Source: Oceanobacillus zhaokaii (lineage in GTDB: Bacteria; Bacillota; Bacilli; Bacillales; Amphibacillaceae). Taken from it: DNA of 64,000 bases. The stretch covers positions 124,001 through 188,000 of the forward strand of contig NZ_CP024848.1 in assembly GCF_003352005.1 (NCBI RefSeq), written 5' to 3'. Both the position numbers and the translations under genes were made by a program. Positions 23,268-31,546 of this stretch are shown here, in pieces (positions within the stretch are counted from its first letter, which is position 1; every line of letters starts with the position of its first letter). The notes under the pieces are model-generated. The model had not been told where the DNA came from and ran no database searches. It worked only from the letters and a program-made list of their open reading frames with translations.

Positions 23268-24014
23268 ATGGGAAGACTAAAATGTACAATCATTTATGAC
23301 GGTTCCGGTTTCTTTGGCTTCCAATTTCAGCCAACAAAGCGTACCGTTCAAGGCGAATTGGAAAAAGCTCTTAAACAGATTCATAAAGGAGAATCGATTC
23401 GTCTGCAGGCATCTGGTAGAACGGATGCAGGGGTCCATGCAAAGGGACAAGTGATTCATTTCGATTCCCCCTTAGATATCCCGGAATTAGGCTGGAAACG
23501 AGCAATGAATACCATCTTGCCAGATGATGTCTATATTGATAGGGTCGAAAGGGTTACAGATGCATTTCATGCGAGATACAGTGCAGTGGAAAAGGAATAT
23601 CACTATTTCGTTTGGAATGCAGAAGAGCCAGACGTATTTAAACGAAACTACGCCTATTATTTTTCATATAATCTCGACATGGAGAAGATGCAGAAGGCGT
23701 GTCGCTATTTAGAGGGAACACATGATTTCACAACGTTTTCCTCGGCAAAGGCGACAACGAAAGGCACTAAGATAAGAACAATTTATCAAGCAACCTGCAA
23801 TCGAAAAGGAGCCGAAATTGAGTTCATTTTCCGCGGATCTGGCTTTTTATATAATATGGTTCGAATAATGGTTAGCGTGTTATTAGATATCGGGCAAGGA
23901 AGAAGAAATCCAACCGATATTGAAACGCTATTAGACGGGAAAAATCGCCAGCTTGCCGGCAAAACAATTGCACCTCAAGGACTGTATTTATGGCAAGTAA
24001 AATATGATAAATAA
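23268..24014 (+). CDS. truA: tRNA pseudouridine(38-40) synthase
   Basis: Isomerises U38-40 in the anticodon arm. The 248-residue product has the catalytic Asp53 in ASGRTDAGVHAKGQ and the C-terminal RGSGFLYNMVRIMV motif. It follows ecfT by 16 bp with no terminator between, consistent with co-transcription, the usual arrangement in Bacillus. Confidence 0.97.
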   Translation: MGRLKCTIIYDGSGFFGFQFQPTKRTVQGELEKALKQIHKGESIRLQASGRTDAGVHAKGQVIHFDSPLDIPELGWKRAMNTILPDDVYIDRVERVTDAFHARYSAVEKEYHYFVWNAEEPDVFKRNYAYYFSYNLDMEKMQKACRYLEGTHDFTTFSSAKATTKGTKIRTIYQATCNRKGAEIEFIFRGSGFLYNMVRIMVSVLLDIGQGRRNPTDIETLLDGKNRQLAGKTIAPQGLYLWQVKYDK

Positions 24015-24027
24015 ATGCCTGCAGAAC

Positions 24028-24113
24028 TTGACAATTACCCGTCATATGTTATATTATTGTTTATGGCATTTTATTTCTTAATAAACCATGATTAGCCCCG
24101 GAATCTAATTATG
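24028..24113 (+). promoter_or_regulatory. rplM promoter and probable L13 leader
   Basis: TTGACA (24028-24033) and TATATT (24050-24055) are 16 bp apart after truA. The transcript leader then contains an 8-bp stem (24089-24096 with 24106-24113, one G-T) with the loop CCCCGGAAT. A conserved autoregulatory L13 leader occurs at this position in Bacillus; assignment here rests on position and the hairpin. Confidence 0.6.
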
Positions 24114-24171
24114 TTGAATATAGGAATAACAAATTTGAAACGAATTTTTTAATATATGGAGGGAAATTATC

Positions 24172-24609
24172 ATGCGCACAACTTTTATGGCGAATGAAGC
24201 TAATATCGAACGCAAATGGCTTGTTGTGGATGCTGAAGGTCAAAGACTTGGTCGTTTATCAAGTGAAGTTGCTGCAATCCTTCGTGGAAAGCACAAACCA
24301 ACTTACACACCACATGCAGACACAGGAGATAATGTTATCATTATCAATGCTGAGAAAATAGAATTAACTGGAAACAAAATCAATGACAAAATGTACTACA
24401 ATCATTCAGGTCATCCAGGCGGAATGAGAGAGCGTAACGCAGACGAAATGCGTACTAAGTATCCTCAAGAAATGCTAGAAAGAGCAATCAAAGGGATGCT
24501 TCCAAAAGGTCCATTAGGTCGCAAAATGGCGAAGAAATTGCATGTATACAGAGGACCAGAACATAATAATCAAGCACAAAAACCAGAAGTTTACGAACTT
24601 CGTGGATAA
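24172..24609 (+). CDS. rplM: 50S ribosomal protein L13
   Basis: One of the earliest 50S assembly proteins, 145 residues, starting [16 protein letters not shown] as in Bacillus. The [19 protein letters not shown] and [20 protein letters not shown] segments are typical. TGGAGGG precedes the ATG. It may bind its own leader. It is co-transcribed with rpsI. Confidence 0.98.
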   Translation: MRTTFMANEANIERKWLVVDAEGQRLGRLSSEVAAILRGKHKPTYTPHADTGDNVIIINAEKIELTGNKINDKMYYNHSGHPGGMRERNADEMRTKYPQEMLERAIKGMLPKGPLGRKMAKKLHVYRGPEHNNQAQKPEVYELRG

Positions 24610-24628
24610 ATAGAAGGAGGTTAAACAA

Positions 24629-25021
24629 TTGGCACAAGTACAATATTACGGCACAGGTCGTAGAAAAAGTTCAACTGCTCGTGTACGTTTAGTACCAGGC
24701 ACAGGTAATGTTACTATTAATGGTCGTGAAGCTAAAGACTATTTCCCATATGAAACACAACTTCTAATTCTTAACCAGCCACTAGCTGCTACTGAAACAG
24801 AAGGAACTTATGACGTGTTAGTTAACGTTCATGGTGGTGGATTCACTGGTCAAGCTGGTGCAATCCGTCACGGTATCGCTCGTGCACTATTAGAAGCTGA
24901 TCCAGAATATCGTGCTTCTTTAAAACGCGAAGGCTACCTAACTCGTGATGCTCGTATGAAAGAACGTAAGAAATACGGTCTTAAAGGCGCACGTCGTGCA
25001 CCTCAGTTCTCAAAACGTTAA
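24629..25021 (+). CDS. rpsI: 30S ribosomal protein S9
   Basis: A 130-residue protein whose C-terminal SKR tail reaches P-site tRNA. It starts from TTG (24629) after GAAGGAGG, giving [19 protein letters not shown]. The [20 protein letters not shown] end is intact. A strong terminator follows. In B. subtilis the next genes are ybaJ, ybaK and cwlD; here cwlD lies 38 kb further on. Confidence 0.98.
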   Translation: MAQVQYYGTGRRKSSTARVRLVPGTGNVTINGREAKDYFPYETQLLILNQPLAATETEGTYDVLVNVHGGGFTGQAGAIRHGIARALLEADPEYRASLKREGYLTRDARMKERKKYGLKGARRAPQFSKR

Positions 25022-25039
25022 TATATCTACGTTTCAAGG

Positions 25040-25070
25040 CTCTCAACCTATTTGGTTGAGGGTCTTTTTT
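25040..25070 (+). terminator. Terminator after rpsI
   Basis: CTCAACC (25042-25048) pairs with GGTTGAG (25054-25060), extended by weaker outer pairs, and is followed by a T-rich run. It closes the ribosomal supercluster. Confidence 0.9.
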
Positions 25071-25191
25071 AATTGTTTTGAGATTCTTAATCGAGCATAT
25101 TAGTTCAAAATTCACTGGATGCCTAATCCTTATCTGATATAATTGCAGGGATAGTTTGCTCTGTTAAAAATAAATAGGACGATAACTTTAA

Positions 25192-25296
25192 GAGTGTAAC
25201 CTTATCATTGGGAAGGACCCTGATGGTACGACTGTTAATAAAGATCTTGTTGTACGTGCAGCTGAGGAACTAATATCTTTTAAATCAGGAGGTACG
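25192..25296 (+). pseudogene. Short coding-like remnant without a start
   Basis: A 35-codon open stretch bounded by two TAA stops reads GKDPDGTTVNKDLVVRAAEE in its middle, followed by LISFKSGGT. It looks like real protein sequence rather than noise, but no start codon lies in frame. It may be the tail of a lost gene upstream of the broken nuclease. The parent family is not recognised. Confidence 0.25.
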
Positions 25297-25300
25297 TAAG

Positions 25301-26208
25301 ATGAATTTTACCGGTAAACAACAAGGAGACCTGCTTCCAGAAAAAATAACAGATTACAGGCAATTTGATGCGATTCTTTCTAAACACAGAGAGATGAAGA
25401 AGATGATGAAAGAAAACGAGAAAAATTATTTTGATGAGGAAAAAGATCAGGAAGCTGTGGAACAATATTATTGCGGAATTGATTTTAAAGATGATCAGGT
25501 AATTGAATTCCTTAAGAAGCTTCTTAAGGAAACGCATACCAATCAAGTACGGTATAAACCAACCGAGTATGTCTATCCATGGGTGGATTTGTACCGGATG
25601 GAAACCTTAAGAGTGTTTATTCCGGGGAAGAGCGAAACCCGGAAGATGTCATAAAAAAGGATTTTCAAGCGGTATTAAAACGTATGGATCGGCTCAGCAA
25701 GCTGACATCTGCGCAAACTGCGGGAGAGGATCAGCTTCGAAAAGTTGCAATTGCTTTTCCTTTTAACTGTGAACATGTAGTGCCACAATCATGGTTCAAT
25801 GAACAAGAGCCGATGCGTGGGGATATTCATCATTTATTCACCTGTGATCCTGGCTGTAATTCGATACGGAGTAACTATCCCTATCATGATTTTTCCGATT
25901 ATGCACCCGAAAATGCTGGAATCAAACGGGTTGAAGATGAGTGTGGAAAGGCCGAAGAGGGGTTATTTGAACCTGAGTATGGAAAAGGAACAGTGGCGAG
26001 GGCGATGCTGTATTTTATGATTAGATACCAGGATGAAATAGAAAATGTCCATAAAGAAACCATCGACACCAAACTGCTTCTGGAATGGCACCAGCAATTC
26101 CCACCCAAGCTTTATGAAAAACACCGTAACCAATCAATCCATGATATTCAGGGAAATCGTAATCCATTTATTGATTTCCCGGATAAAATGTACCAGGTTT
26201 TTGATTAA
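25301..26208 (+). pseudogene. Endonuclease I-family nuclease, frameshifted
   Basis: Two overlapping frames together make one endonuclease I (EndA/Bsn type) protein. The first (25301 on) ends in YYCGIDFKDDQ...EYVYPWVDL; the second resumes with PDGNLKSVYSGEE and carries the nuclease core CEHVVPQSWF, MRGDIHHLFTCDPGCN and YPYHDF. A single missing base near 25592-25594 explains the switch, since inserting one base after TA joins VDL-Y-PDGN. A good ribosome site (AGGAGGT) remains. No signal peptide is visible although relatives are often secreted. A sequencing error cannot be excluded. Confidence 0.8.
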
Positions 26209-26371
26209 AAATCCGTTCGCTAGTTAACTGCAAGATTGAATTCATTCGATACGGGGAATAAGTGAAGAGCTAACTGTTGTTATCTGTAGAAAGGCTCCGT
26301 TGCTAACAATTAGCTGAAACGCCAATCATATGAAACTAAAACAACAGGATTTTTTGAAGACTGTAAATGAG

Positions 26372-26425
26372 TAAGCGCCAAACAAACCCGCCCTGCATTA
26401 GTAGATGGGGTTTGTCTGGCGCTTA
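26372..26425. repeat. Long inverted repeat between nuclease and tenA
   Basis: Arms of 18 bases (26372-26389 and 26408-26425) are complementary except for one position, around an 18-nt loop. No T-run follows on either strand, so it may be a weak bidirectional terminator for the convergent nuclease and tenA genes, or a mobile-element remnant. The rest of the 26209-26561 gap shows no gene. Confidence 0.6.
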
Positions 26426-26561
26426 TTACGATGCTTATAATGCTTCTATTTCCATAAAAAATTATTCATATCATATAATTTCGATTAATTTAGGGGTCTT
26501 CAACCGGCCATATTTTCTTATCGATTTCTTGAACGGGATCTATCACATTGAAAACTATATT

Positions 26562-27251
26562 TTAAAAAGAAGTTTCCACCTGCTTCCGTTCTGACAGCCA
26601 TGTTTCAAAGGTGTAAGCCATTTCCCAAAAGGCAAGTTCGTATTCTTTTGCGATGATAAATTGCTCTTTCATCTTTTCTTTTTCAATGTCACTTGCTTCT
26701 GCTGCAAGTTCATCTAATAGGTCTACCATTTCCTTAGTAGACTCTTGAAACCAGTCACTTGCATACATTTGAATCCAGTTGTCGTATATTTTTTCCTTTG
26801 GTTTAGCATTTTTATTTTTCATGCCAATATCTGCGTATAACCAGTAACATGGCAGCATAGAAGCTATTATTTGTCCTAGACTGCCCGATAGAGCGGCTCG
26901 GTACATATGTGATGTATAGGCGTATGCAGTTGGAGCTGGTTTGAAATGCTTTATATCTATATCGGTAATGTTTAAGATTGCCGCATGTTCCTTATGAACA
27001 GTGAGCTCTGCCTGGGCTGTATTTTTTGCCTTTTCAGCTAACTTTGCAGATACACTAAAATCATCAGCATGTGCTGCGGCAAATGCGTGTATTTTTCCGT
27101 AATGTTTTAAATAGTAAATGTCTTGCATTATATAATTCTTGAATGTTTCGAGTGGCAAATCGCCATTGACGATGCCTTGTACAAAAGGATGGTTCAAGCT
27201 TAAATCCCAACTTTGCTTTGTTTCCTCTCTTAGTGACTCAGAAAATTTCAT
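26562..27251 (-). CDS. tenA: Aminopyrimidine aminohydrolase / thiaminase II
   Basis: TenA hydrolyses aminomethyl-HMP from degraded thiamine to HMP for salvage. The 229-residue product carries the catalytic Cys135 (in SMLPCYWLYADIG) and Asp44 in the MQDIYYLKHYG motif, in the same numbering as B. subtilis TenA. GGGGAGG precedes the ATG. A TPP riboswitch lies upstream. It stands alone here, without tenI, thiO, thiS, thiG or an HMP transporter. Confidence 0.95.
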   Translation of the reverse strand: MKFSESLREETKQSWDLSLNHPFVQGIVNGDLPLETFKNYIMQDIYYLKHYGKIHAFAAAHADDFSVSAKLAEKAKNTAQAELTVHKEHAAILNITDIDIKHFKPAPTAYAYTSHMYRAALSGSLGQIIASMLPCYWLYADIGMKNKNAKPKEKIYDNWIQMYASDWFQESTKEMVDLLDELAAEASDIEKEKMKEQFIIAKEYELAFWEMAYTFETWLSERKQVETSF

Positions 27252-27375
27252 TAAAAATTCCTCCCCTAACTTATCGTTTCCGACTGTTGGTGGAGGAAAT
27301 GGATGCGCGTGCTATCTGATTCAATTCCTGAACAAATTCAAAAACTGAGAAGTTATCAAATGATAGAATCGGCGA

Positions 27376-27470
27376 CTTTCCACTTCCCTCCGCTGGTATA
27401 AACCAGATCAGGTTCCAAGGGTCTTAAAGAACTCTTTAATCTCAGCCTTAAATAGGCACCCCTAGCAGAA
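27376..27470 (-). promoter_or_regulatory. TPP riboswitch upstream of tenA
   Basis: Read on the minus strand, the region has the thi-box elements in order: CTAGGGGTGCC at the 5' side, GGCTGAGAT, ACCCTTGGAACCTGATCTGG, and the terminal CCAGCGGAGGGAAG segment. These are the conserved pyrimidine- and pyrophosphate-sensor arms. The gap to tenA is about 120 nt, enough for an expression platform. Confidence 0.95.
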
Positions 27471-27536
27471 ACGTATTTGATTATTCTTATTTATCATAAC
27501 ATATATCTAACAAACTTAGCAGAAAAACTCTGTAAT

Positions 27537-28577
27537 TTATATTGCTTCTTTATCTTCACTGTTATTCAGGCTTTCCGCAGGTTTATCAGTAACATCTAGT
27601 ATATCAAGTAGAAACACAAACACTGGAATTCCGATAATCAATCCCCAGACGCCAAAGAAATGCTGCGAGAAAATAAGGACGATAAATGTATAAAATACAG
27701 GTAAATCCGTTTTCGATGACATTAACTTTGGATTTAAAATGTATGCTTCAATTGCATGGATAATCATAATTGCAACGAATAAGTAAATTACGGTTAAGAA
27801 TCCTCCAATTGTAAATGCAATAAGCGTTAGAGGAATAAGTGAAATAATAACGCCTGCGACAGGAATAAGCCCTAAGAAGAAAACCATGATTGACAATCCT
27901 ATAATTTGCGGGAATCCAAGAATCATTAATACAATCACTGTTAGGAATGTGTTAATGAGCGCAATTATGAACTGTGCTTCAATTACCTTTCCGAATGTGC
28001 GTGAAAATTTTCTGCCAAAGTATTCGATTTCTCGATAAAATGGAGCAATCTTACTATGTTTAAACTTGCCAGTGAATTCCAGCAATCGTGGCTTTTCGAG
28101 AAGGAAAAACAAGCTAAGTAATAAAGCAATTAACACTTGGACACTCGTTTTGCTAATATCTGAGAATGACTTTAAAAGAAATGAGAAGCCATCTTCTAAA
28201 TAAGCGGTAATTTGATTGCTTGCAATAATCGATTCAATGAAGTTAACGATAGCATTATCATACGACTTAAATGAGAAATTGGAAATTTGTCGAATCAATT
28301 GACTGATTTCGATTGTAATTACCGGTAAATACTTCACAATTCCGACCGTTAGCAGGCTGACAATGAACGCATATAGCAATAATATGAGTATTGTTCGATT
28401 TAGCTTAATACGTGCAGTCGTGAATTTAACAAGCCCATTCATTAAAAATGAAAAAATAAAGGTTAGCAGAATGAGATTCATCATACTCCTAACACTAAAA
28501 AGGATAAGAATAATCAATCCAAAAATAATCGTTCGTTTAACACCTGTTTTCCGAAAAAATCCCGCTATTGATTCCAT
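27537..28577 (-). CDS. AI-2E family transporter-like membrane protein
   Basis: A 346-residue protein with about seven hydrophobic segments, an early pair near residues 15-45 and a block of helices in the second half (IIGLSIMVFFLGLIPVAGVI and GVWGLIIGIPVFVFLLDILD). The layout, with a central soluble stretch (KHSKIAPFYREIEYFGRKFSRTFGK), matches the AI-2E/UPF0118 permease family. Members have been linked to ion or signal export, but the substrate is unknown. It is monocistronic on the minus strand. Confidence 0.85.
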   Translation of the reverse strand: MESIAGFFRKTGVKRTIIFGLIILILFSVRSMMNLILLTFIFSFLMNGLVKFTTARIKLNRTILILLLYAFIVSLLTVGIVKYLPVITIEISQLIRQISNFSFKSYDNAIVNFIESIIASNQITAYLEDGFSFLLKSFSDISKTSVQVLIALLLSLFFLLEKPRLLEFTGKFKHSKIAPFYREIEYFGRKFSRTFGKVIEAQFIIALINTFLTVIVLMILGFPQIIGLSIMVFFLGLIPVAGVIISLIPLTLIAFTIGGFLTVIYLFVAIMIIHAIEAYILNPKLMSSKTDLPVFYTFIVLIFSQHFFGVWGLIIGIPVFVFLLDILDVTDKPAESLNNSEDKEAI

Positions 28578-28874
28578 GTAATAGTTCCCCTCTTACTAAA
28601 AATATACATATGTATAGATAATATTTCCTATTACTTTTAGTATCTAATTAAAATGAGTAAAATACAAGTTAGAATAAAAGTAATTTCCAATTAATTATAT
28701 ATATTTCTAAAAGGACAGCAAATAGAACATTTCTGTCTTACTGGATTCACATTTAGATGCTGCCTATCGGAAAGTGCATTGATTGAACAATACTTACGAA
28801 TCAGCACTCTTTGGGATAAAAGTCATTAAATCTATAATAGATTAGTCACTGCATAAATGCATGCAACTGAAGTA
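28578..28874. other. Intergenic, no gene seen
   Basis: This AT-rich stretch between the AI-2E-family gene and the MerR-type promoter holds no credible open frame and no strong hairpin. It probably contains the minus-strand promoter of the permease gene near 28590-28680, which I cannot assign with confidence. Confidence 0.4.
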
Positions 28875-28905
28875 TTGACCTGGGGTTACATCCATCTTTT
28901 ATAGT
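28875..28905 (+). promoter_or_regulatory. MerR-type promoter with 19-bp spacer
   Basis: TTGACC (28875-28880) and TATAGT (28900-28905) are 19 bp apart, the overlong spacing characteristic of promoters activated by MerR-family regulators. A partly decayed dyad (TGGGGTTACATCCA) fills the spacer. It lies before a ruined operon that ends in a broken MerR-family gene. Confidence 0.6.
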
Positions 28906-28931
28906 TAGGGTAAAAGACGCAAGTGATTGAA

Positions 28932-29246
28932 ATGGTATGGTTTGTTTATATCAACATTGCATTGTATGCGTTATTAACGATTATTGCTAGTGTCAGTCAG
29001 GTGATTACAACAGCGTTCCACGTGAATCATTTCTTGTTCATTGTAGTATCCGTTATGATGTTTTCCTTATTATTTATCCACAATTAGGATATGATACTCA
29101 CTGTATTTATTATTGCCTGAATTGGTCTACATGTCGTTACGATTGCTGTGGGATTAGTTGTAAATGGTCATCTAACGTACAGCCATCATATTCTATGATT
29201 TATCGTTCATATTATAATCATTGTAATGGCCTTTTTATTTATATAG
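28932..29246 (+). pseudogene. Small membrane protein, three in-frame stops
   Basis: One frame of 104 codons starts MVWFVYINIALYALLTIIAS and keeps four clearly hydrophobic helices (for example HFLFIVVSVMMFSLLFIHN and FIVHIIIIVMAFLFI) while being interrupted by TAG at 29085, TGA at 29118 and TGA at 29196. It ends with TAG at 29244. The pattern is that of a small multi-pass membrane gene decaying by point mutation. The family is not recognised. Confidence 0.6.
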
Positions 29247-29261
29247 TAAAGTGGTGAGATG

Positions 29262-29382
29262 ATGAAAAAAGGGGAGTTTTCTAAAGTAGTTGGAATAAGT
29301 AAATATACCATTCGTTATTAGCTGCACCTCGAGAGAGTGAATAGTAGAATTGATTATTTACACCGTCGTAATGGTAAGTAAG
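29262..29382 (+). pseudogene. MerR-family regulator, truncated by a stop
   Basis: The start MKKGEFSKVVGISKYTIRY is the N-terminal helix-turn-helix of a MerR-family regulator, which normally continues with a second tyrosine and a wing. Here TAG at 29319-29321 ends it after 19 codons, and the following in-frame residues (LHLERVNSRIDYLHRRNGK) are only weakly like the family before another stop. GGTGAG precedes the ATG. Its expected target promoter lies at 28875-28905. Confidence 0.6.
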
Positions 29383-29510
29383 CAAATAATGGTTGCGGAA
29401 GGTTTAATGTTGAATCATTAGCACCTTGTCAGGTGATGCTGAGACACTTAAGTATTGGCCATTCTTATAGCAAATAAAGTGAACATGCTAAGAATATGGG
29501 GGAAATTAAA

Positions 29511-29671
29511 ATGGGGATTCTAGTTTTAGCTGCAATATTTGTCATTATTTTCATATCTACAAGTATAATAGAAAATAGCTTAAAGTCTATCGTCAACCAA
29601 AATGAGTGCATGATTGAATTGTTGAATTGTTGACGGAGATAAAGGAATCGCAAAAGAAGAATAAGGTATAG
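29511..29671 (+). pseudogene. Small single-helix membrane protein, broken by an 8-bp duplication
   Basis: The frame starts MGILVLAAIFVIIFISTSII, a membrane helix, then reads ENSLKSIVNQNECMIELLN and stops at TGA (29631). The 8-base unit GAATTGTT is repeated in tandem just before the stop. Removing one copy restores a 50-residue protein ending TEIKESQKKNKV and stopping at 29669-29671. Such short helix-plus-coiled-tail proteins are common and uncharacterised in Bacillaceae. A strong GGGGGA ribosome site remains, so the 40-residue form could still be made. Confidence 0.6.
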
Positions 29672-29753
29672 ATGAGTTTGTTCTTTAGATTTAATTATTG
29701 GATACATACTCCAGACGATACGTGGCACACTAGTGTTCATGGAGGTGTAACTA

Positions 29754-29909
29754 ATGAGCAAGGATTCTAAGAATAAATTAACTGGAAATGTTAGTGACGA
29801 GCAAGCGGTGCGGAAAAATTTATCAAAGGAATTTGATCATGAATTTGCAAATGAGCCATTAACACCTGAAGAGAAATATAATAATAAGAAAACGAAGAAA
29901 CGGCAGTAA
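29754..29909 (+). CDS. Small acid-soluble spore protein, SspO-like
   Basis: A 51-residue hydrophilic protein, start MSKDSKNKLTGNVSDEQ after GGAGGTG. The second half, EFDHEFANEPLTPEEKYNNK followed by KTKKRQ, resembles the tail of SspO-type minor spore proteins (EFANE-LT-ER-NNKKRKK-Q). The first half is not clearly like SspO, so the call is tentative. If right, it is made in the forespore late in sporulation; I could not identify a convincing SigG promoter. A weak hairpin (29921-29926 with 29948-29953) follows. Confidence 0.55.
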   Translation: MSKDSKNKLTGNVSDEQAVRKNLSKEFDHEFANEPLTPEEKYNNKKTKKRQ

Positions 29910-30027
29910 GGAGATTATCCATTCCCTGTTAACTATATTAATTAATGGGGAATACTTTTATTTATTCACTCATTTGAAAGATAATTGAAGCATAATAAAA
30001 CGCCGACATAAGAGCAATGTAGTTATC

Positions 30028-30075
30028 TCCCCGTGGAAAGCGAAGTGTATTTTCAAAGCGAACGGACAGAGAACA
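30028..30075. repeat. Truncated copy of the 41-kb dispersed repeat
   Basis: CTCCCCG-GGAAAGCGAAGTGTATTT here matches, with one change, the right part of the repeat near 41027-41041. The left part is absent. It is a non-coding remnant next to the ROK gene. Confidence 0.6.
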
Positions 30076-30137
30076 ATTGCTCATACGTAAGTTCGCAGTA
30101 TATATTATTAATCGATAACCTTGAAATAGAATAAAAA

Positions 30138-30160
30138 GAGACAGCTTATCAAGCTGCCTC
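30138..30160 (-). terminator. Terminator of the first ROK gene
   Basis: On the minus strand GAGGCAGCTT (30160-30151) pairs with AAGCTGTCTC (30147-30138) around a 3-nt loop and is followed by TTTTTA. It overlaps the stop codon region of the gene. Confidence 0.8.
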
Positions 30161-31343
30161 ACACATCATAAATAGAAGTAAAGTATTCATATCCAGTATA
30201 ATCAATTTTATTCACACCGAAAAAATTCTTAATTACGAATGCCGCTCCACCTAAAGCACAGGAATATTCCCCTAACCTGGAAGCTCTAATTTCACGGTAA
30301 TTATTAATTTTTGACTTAAGTTTATGCTCGATTTCTGTAATAAAAGGAGAATTTCCATTTATTATGGCACCATTAAGAATAATCTTTTCTGGATTAAAGA
30401 TATTAATAATATTATTGATGCCAACCGCTAGATAATCGAGGTAGGAATCTATGGCCATTGCTGAATTCTCACTAGCAGGCAATACTTTGCTGGTCGCTTG
30501 AAGAGAAGTAGGGGAATCGGCTTTTTCCAAAGCTTCCAATAATGCCCGTTCTGAGGCATATAACTCCCAGCAGCCTGTATTGCCACAAGAGCAAGGTAAG
30601 CCCTTCGATTCAACAACCATATGCCCTATTTCTCCAGCAAAGCCTTGGTAACCGCGATAGATTTTATTTTCATTGATAATTCCTAATCCAATCCCTGAAT
30701 ATAATGTAATACAAAACAGGTCTGCGATTGGATCGTCAAAAGCTTGTTCTGCGAAGACACTTAAGTTCGCATTATTATCAATATAGACAGTGGTTTGTAA
30801 TGCTTCCTCGAGTCGATCCTTTATATTAATGTTGGACCACTTCTGTTTTGGAGTGAAAATAATTTCCTCCTTATCGTTCACGATACCATGGATGCCGACA
30901 CTTATGCCGACAAGCCCGTTTGGCTGGTAATCCTTCTTGAATTTTTCAATTAAAGGTGTAATTGTTACAATTAATTGATCTACTGCATACTCTAGAACCG
31001 CATCCTGAAGTGTTATTCGCACCTTATGGAATGCTTCTCCCTTTAAATTCATAAAGATAATATTGATATAATCCTCGACGATATCAATCCCGATACTAAA
31101 GGCCCCGTTTGCATTTAATTCGAGAAGGATTGGCTTTCTACCACGAGTAATCGATTCGCCTTCTTTCTTCTCCATTACGATTTTTTCAGCAATTAAATCA
31201 CTTACTTGTGCGGATACGGTAGCTTTATTCAAGCCAGTAATCCTTGCCAAATCACTTCTCGACAGGGATCTATTTTTGATAATTTCCTCAATCAATATTC
31301 TTCTATTCAATTGTTTTATATAGCTTGCATCCCCTGTATTCAT
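30159..31343 (-). CDS. ROK-family (XylR-like) transcriptional repressor 1
   Basis: A 394-residue repressor of the NagC/XylR type. The N-terminal winged helix-turn-helix is at about 29-50 (RSDLARITGLNKATVSAQVS). The sugar-binding ROK domain follows with GEIGHM (237-242) and the zinc motif CSCGNTGCW (251-259). The start is the ATG at 31343, because GAGGAGG lies directly upstream; an in-frame TTG at 31358 would put that site inside the gene. Divergent to uxaC and sharing a 200-bp control region containing a ROK operator. Expected ligand is a sugar acid, by context. Confidence 0.92.
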   Translation of the reverse strand: MNTGDASYIKQLNRRILIEEIIKNRSLSRSDLARITGLNKATVSAQVSDLIAEKIVMEKKEGESITRGRKPILLELNANGAFSIGIDIVEDYINIIFMNLKGEAFHKVRITLQDAVLEYAVDQLIVTITPLIEKFKKDYQPNGLVGISVGIHGIVNDKEEIIFTPKQKWSNINIKDRLEEALQTTVYIDNNANLSVFAEQAFDDPIADLFCITLYSGIGLGIINENKIYRGYQGFAGEIGHMVVESKGLPCSCGNTGCWELYASERALLEALEKADSPTSLQATSKVLPASENSAMAIDSYLDYLAVGINNIINIFNPEKIILNGAIINGNSPFITEIEHKLKSKINNYREIRASRLGEYSCALGGAAFVIKNFFGVNKIDYTGYEYFTSIYDV

Positions 31344-31393
31344 GAATATCCTCCTCAATTTAAAAATAAATTGAAAAAAAGTAGTATTTCCAC

Positions 31394-31459
31394 TTGAAAA
31401 ATAAAACGTTTACATATATTATTAATACTATACAATAAATAGTTTGTTTAGTAAACAAA
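31394..31459 (+). promoter_or_regulatory. uxaC promoter with cre-like site and ROK operator
   Basis: TTGAAA (31394-31399) and TATTAT (31417-31422) are 17 bp apart. A cre-like AAAACGTTTACA lies in the spacer (31403-31414). The palindrome TTTGTTTAGTAAACAAA (31443-31459) follows and matches the core of the B. subtilis xyl operator (TTTGTT-N5-AACAAA). Dual control by CcpA and a ROK repressor is inferred. Confidence 0.7.
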
Positions 31460-31546
31460 TAATTAAACTGATAAAATAATAATTTATCGGACATAATATA
31501 ATGTTGCGACAAACTATTTTATATTATAAGGGAGAGGTTGATCAAA

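Noticed and set aside
26367..26594. 75-codon open frame on the + strand
   Set aside because: It runs through the 26372-26425 inverted repeat and into the tenA coding strand; no ribosome site and no family signal.
29465..29761. 98-codon minus-strand frame across the broken small membrane gene
   Set aside because: No ribosome site and no family features; the + strand reading with the 8-bp duplication explains the sequence better.
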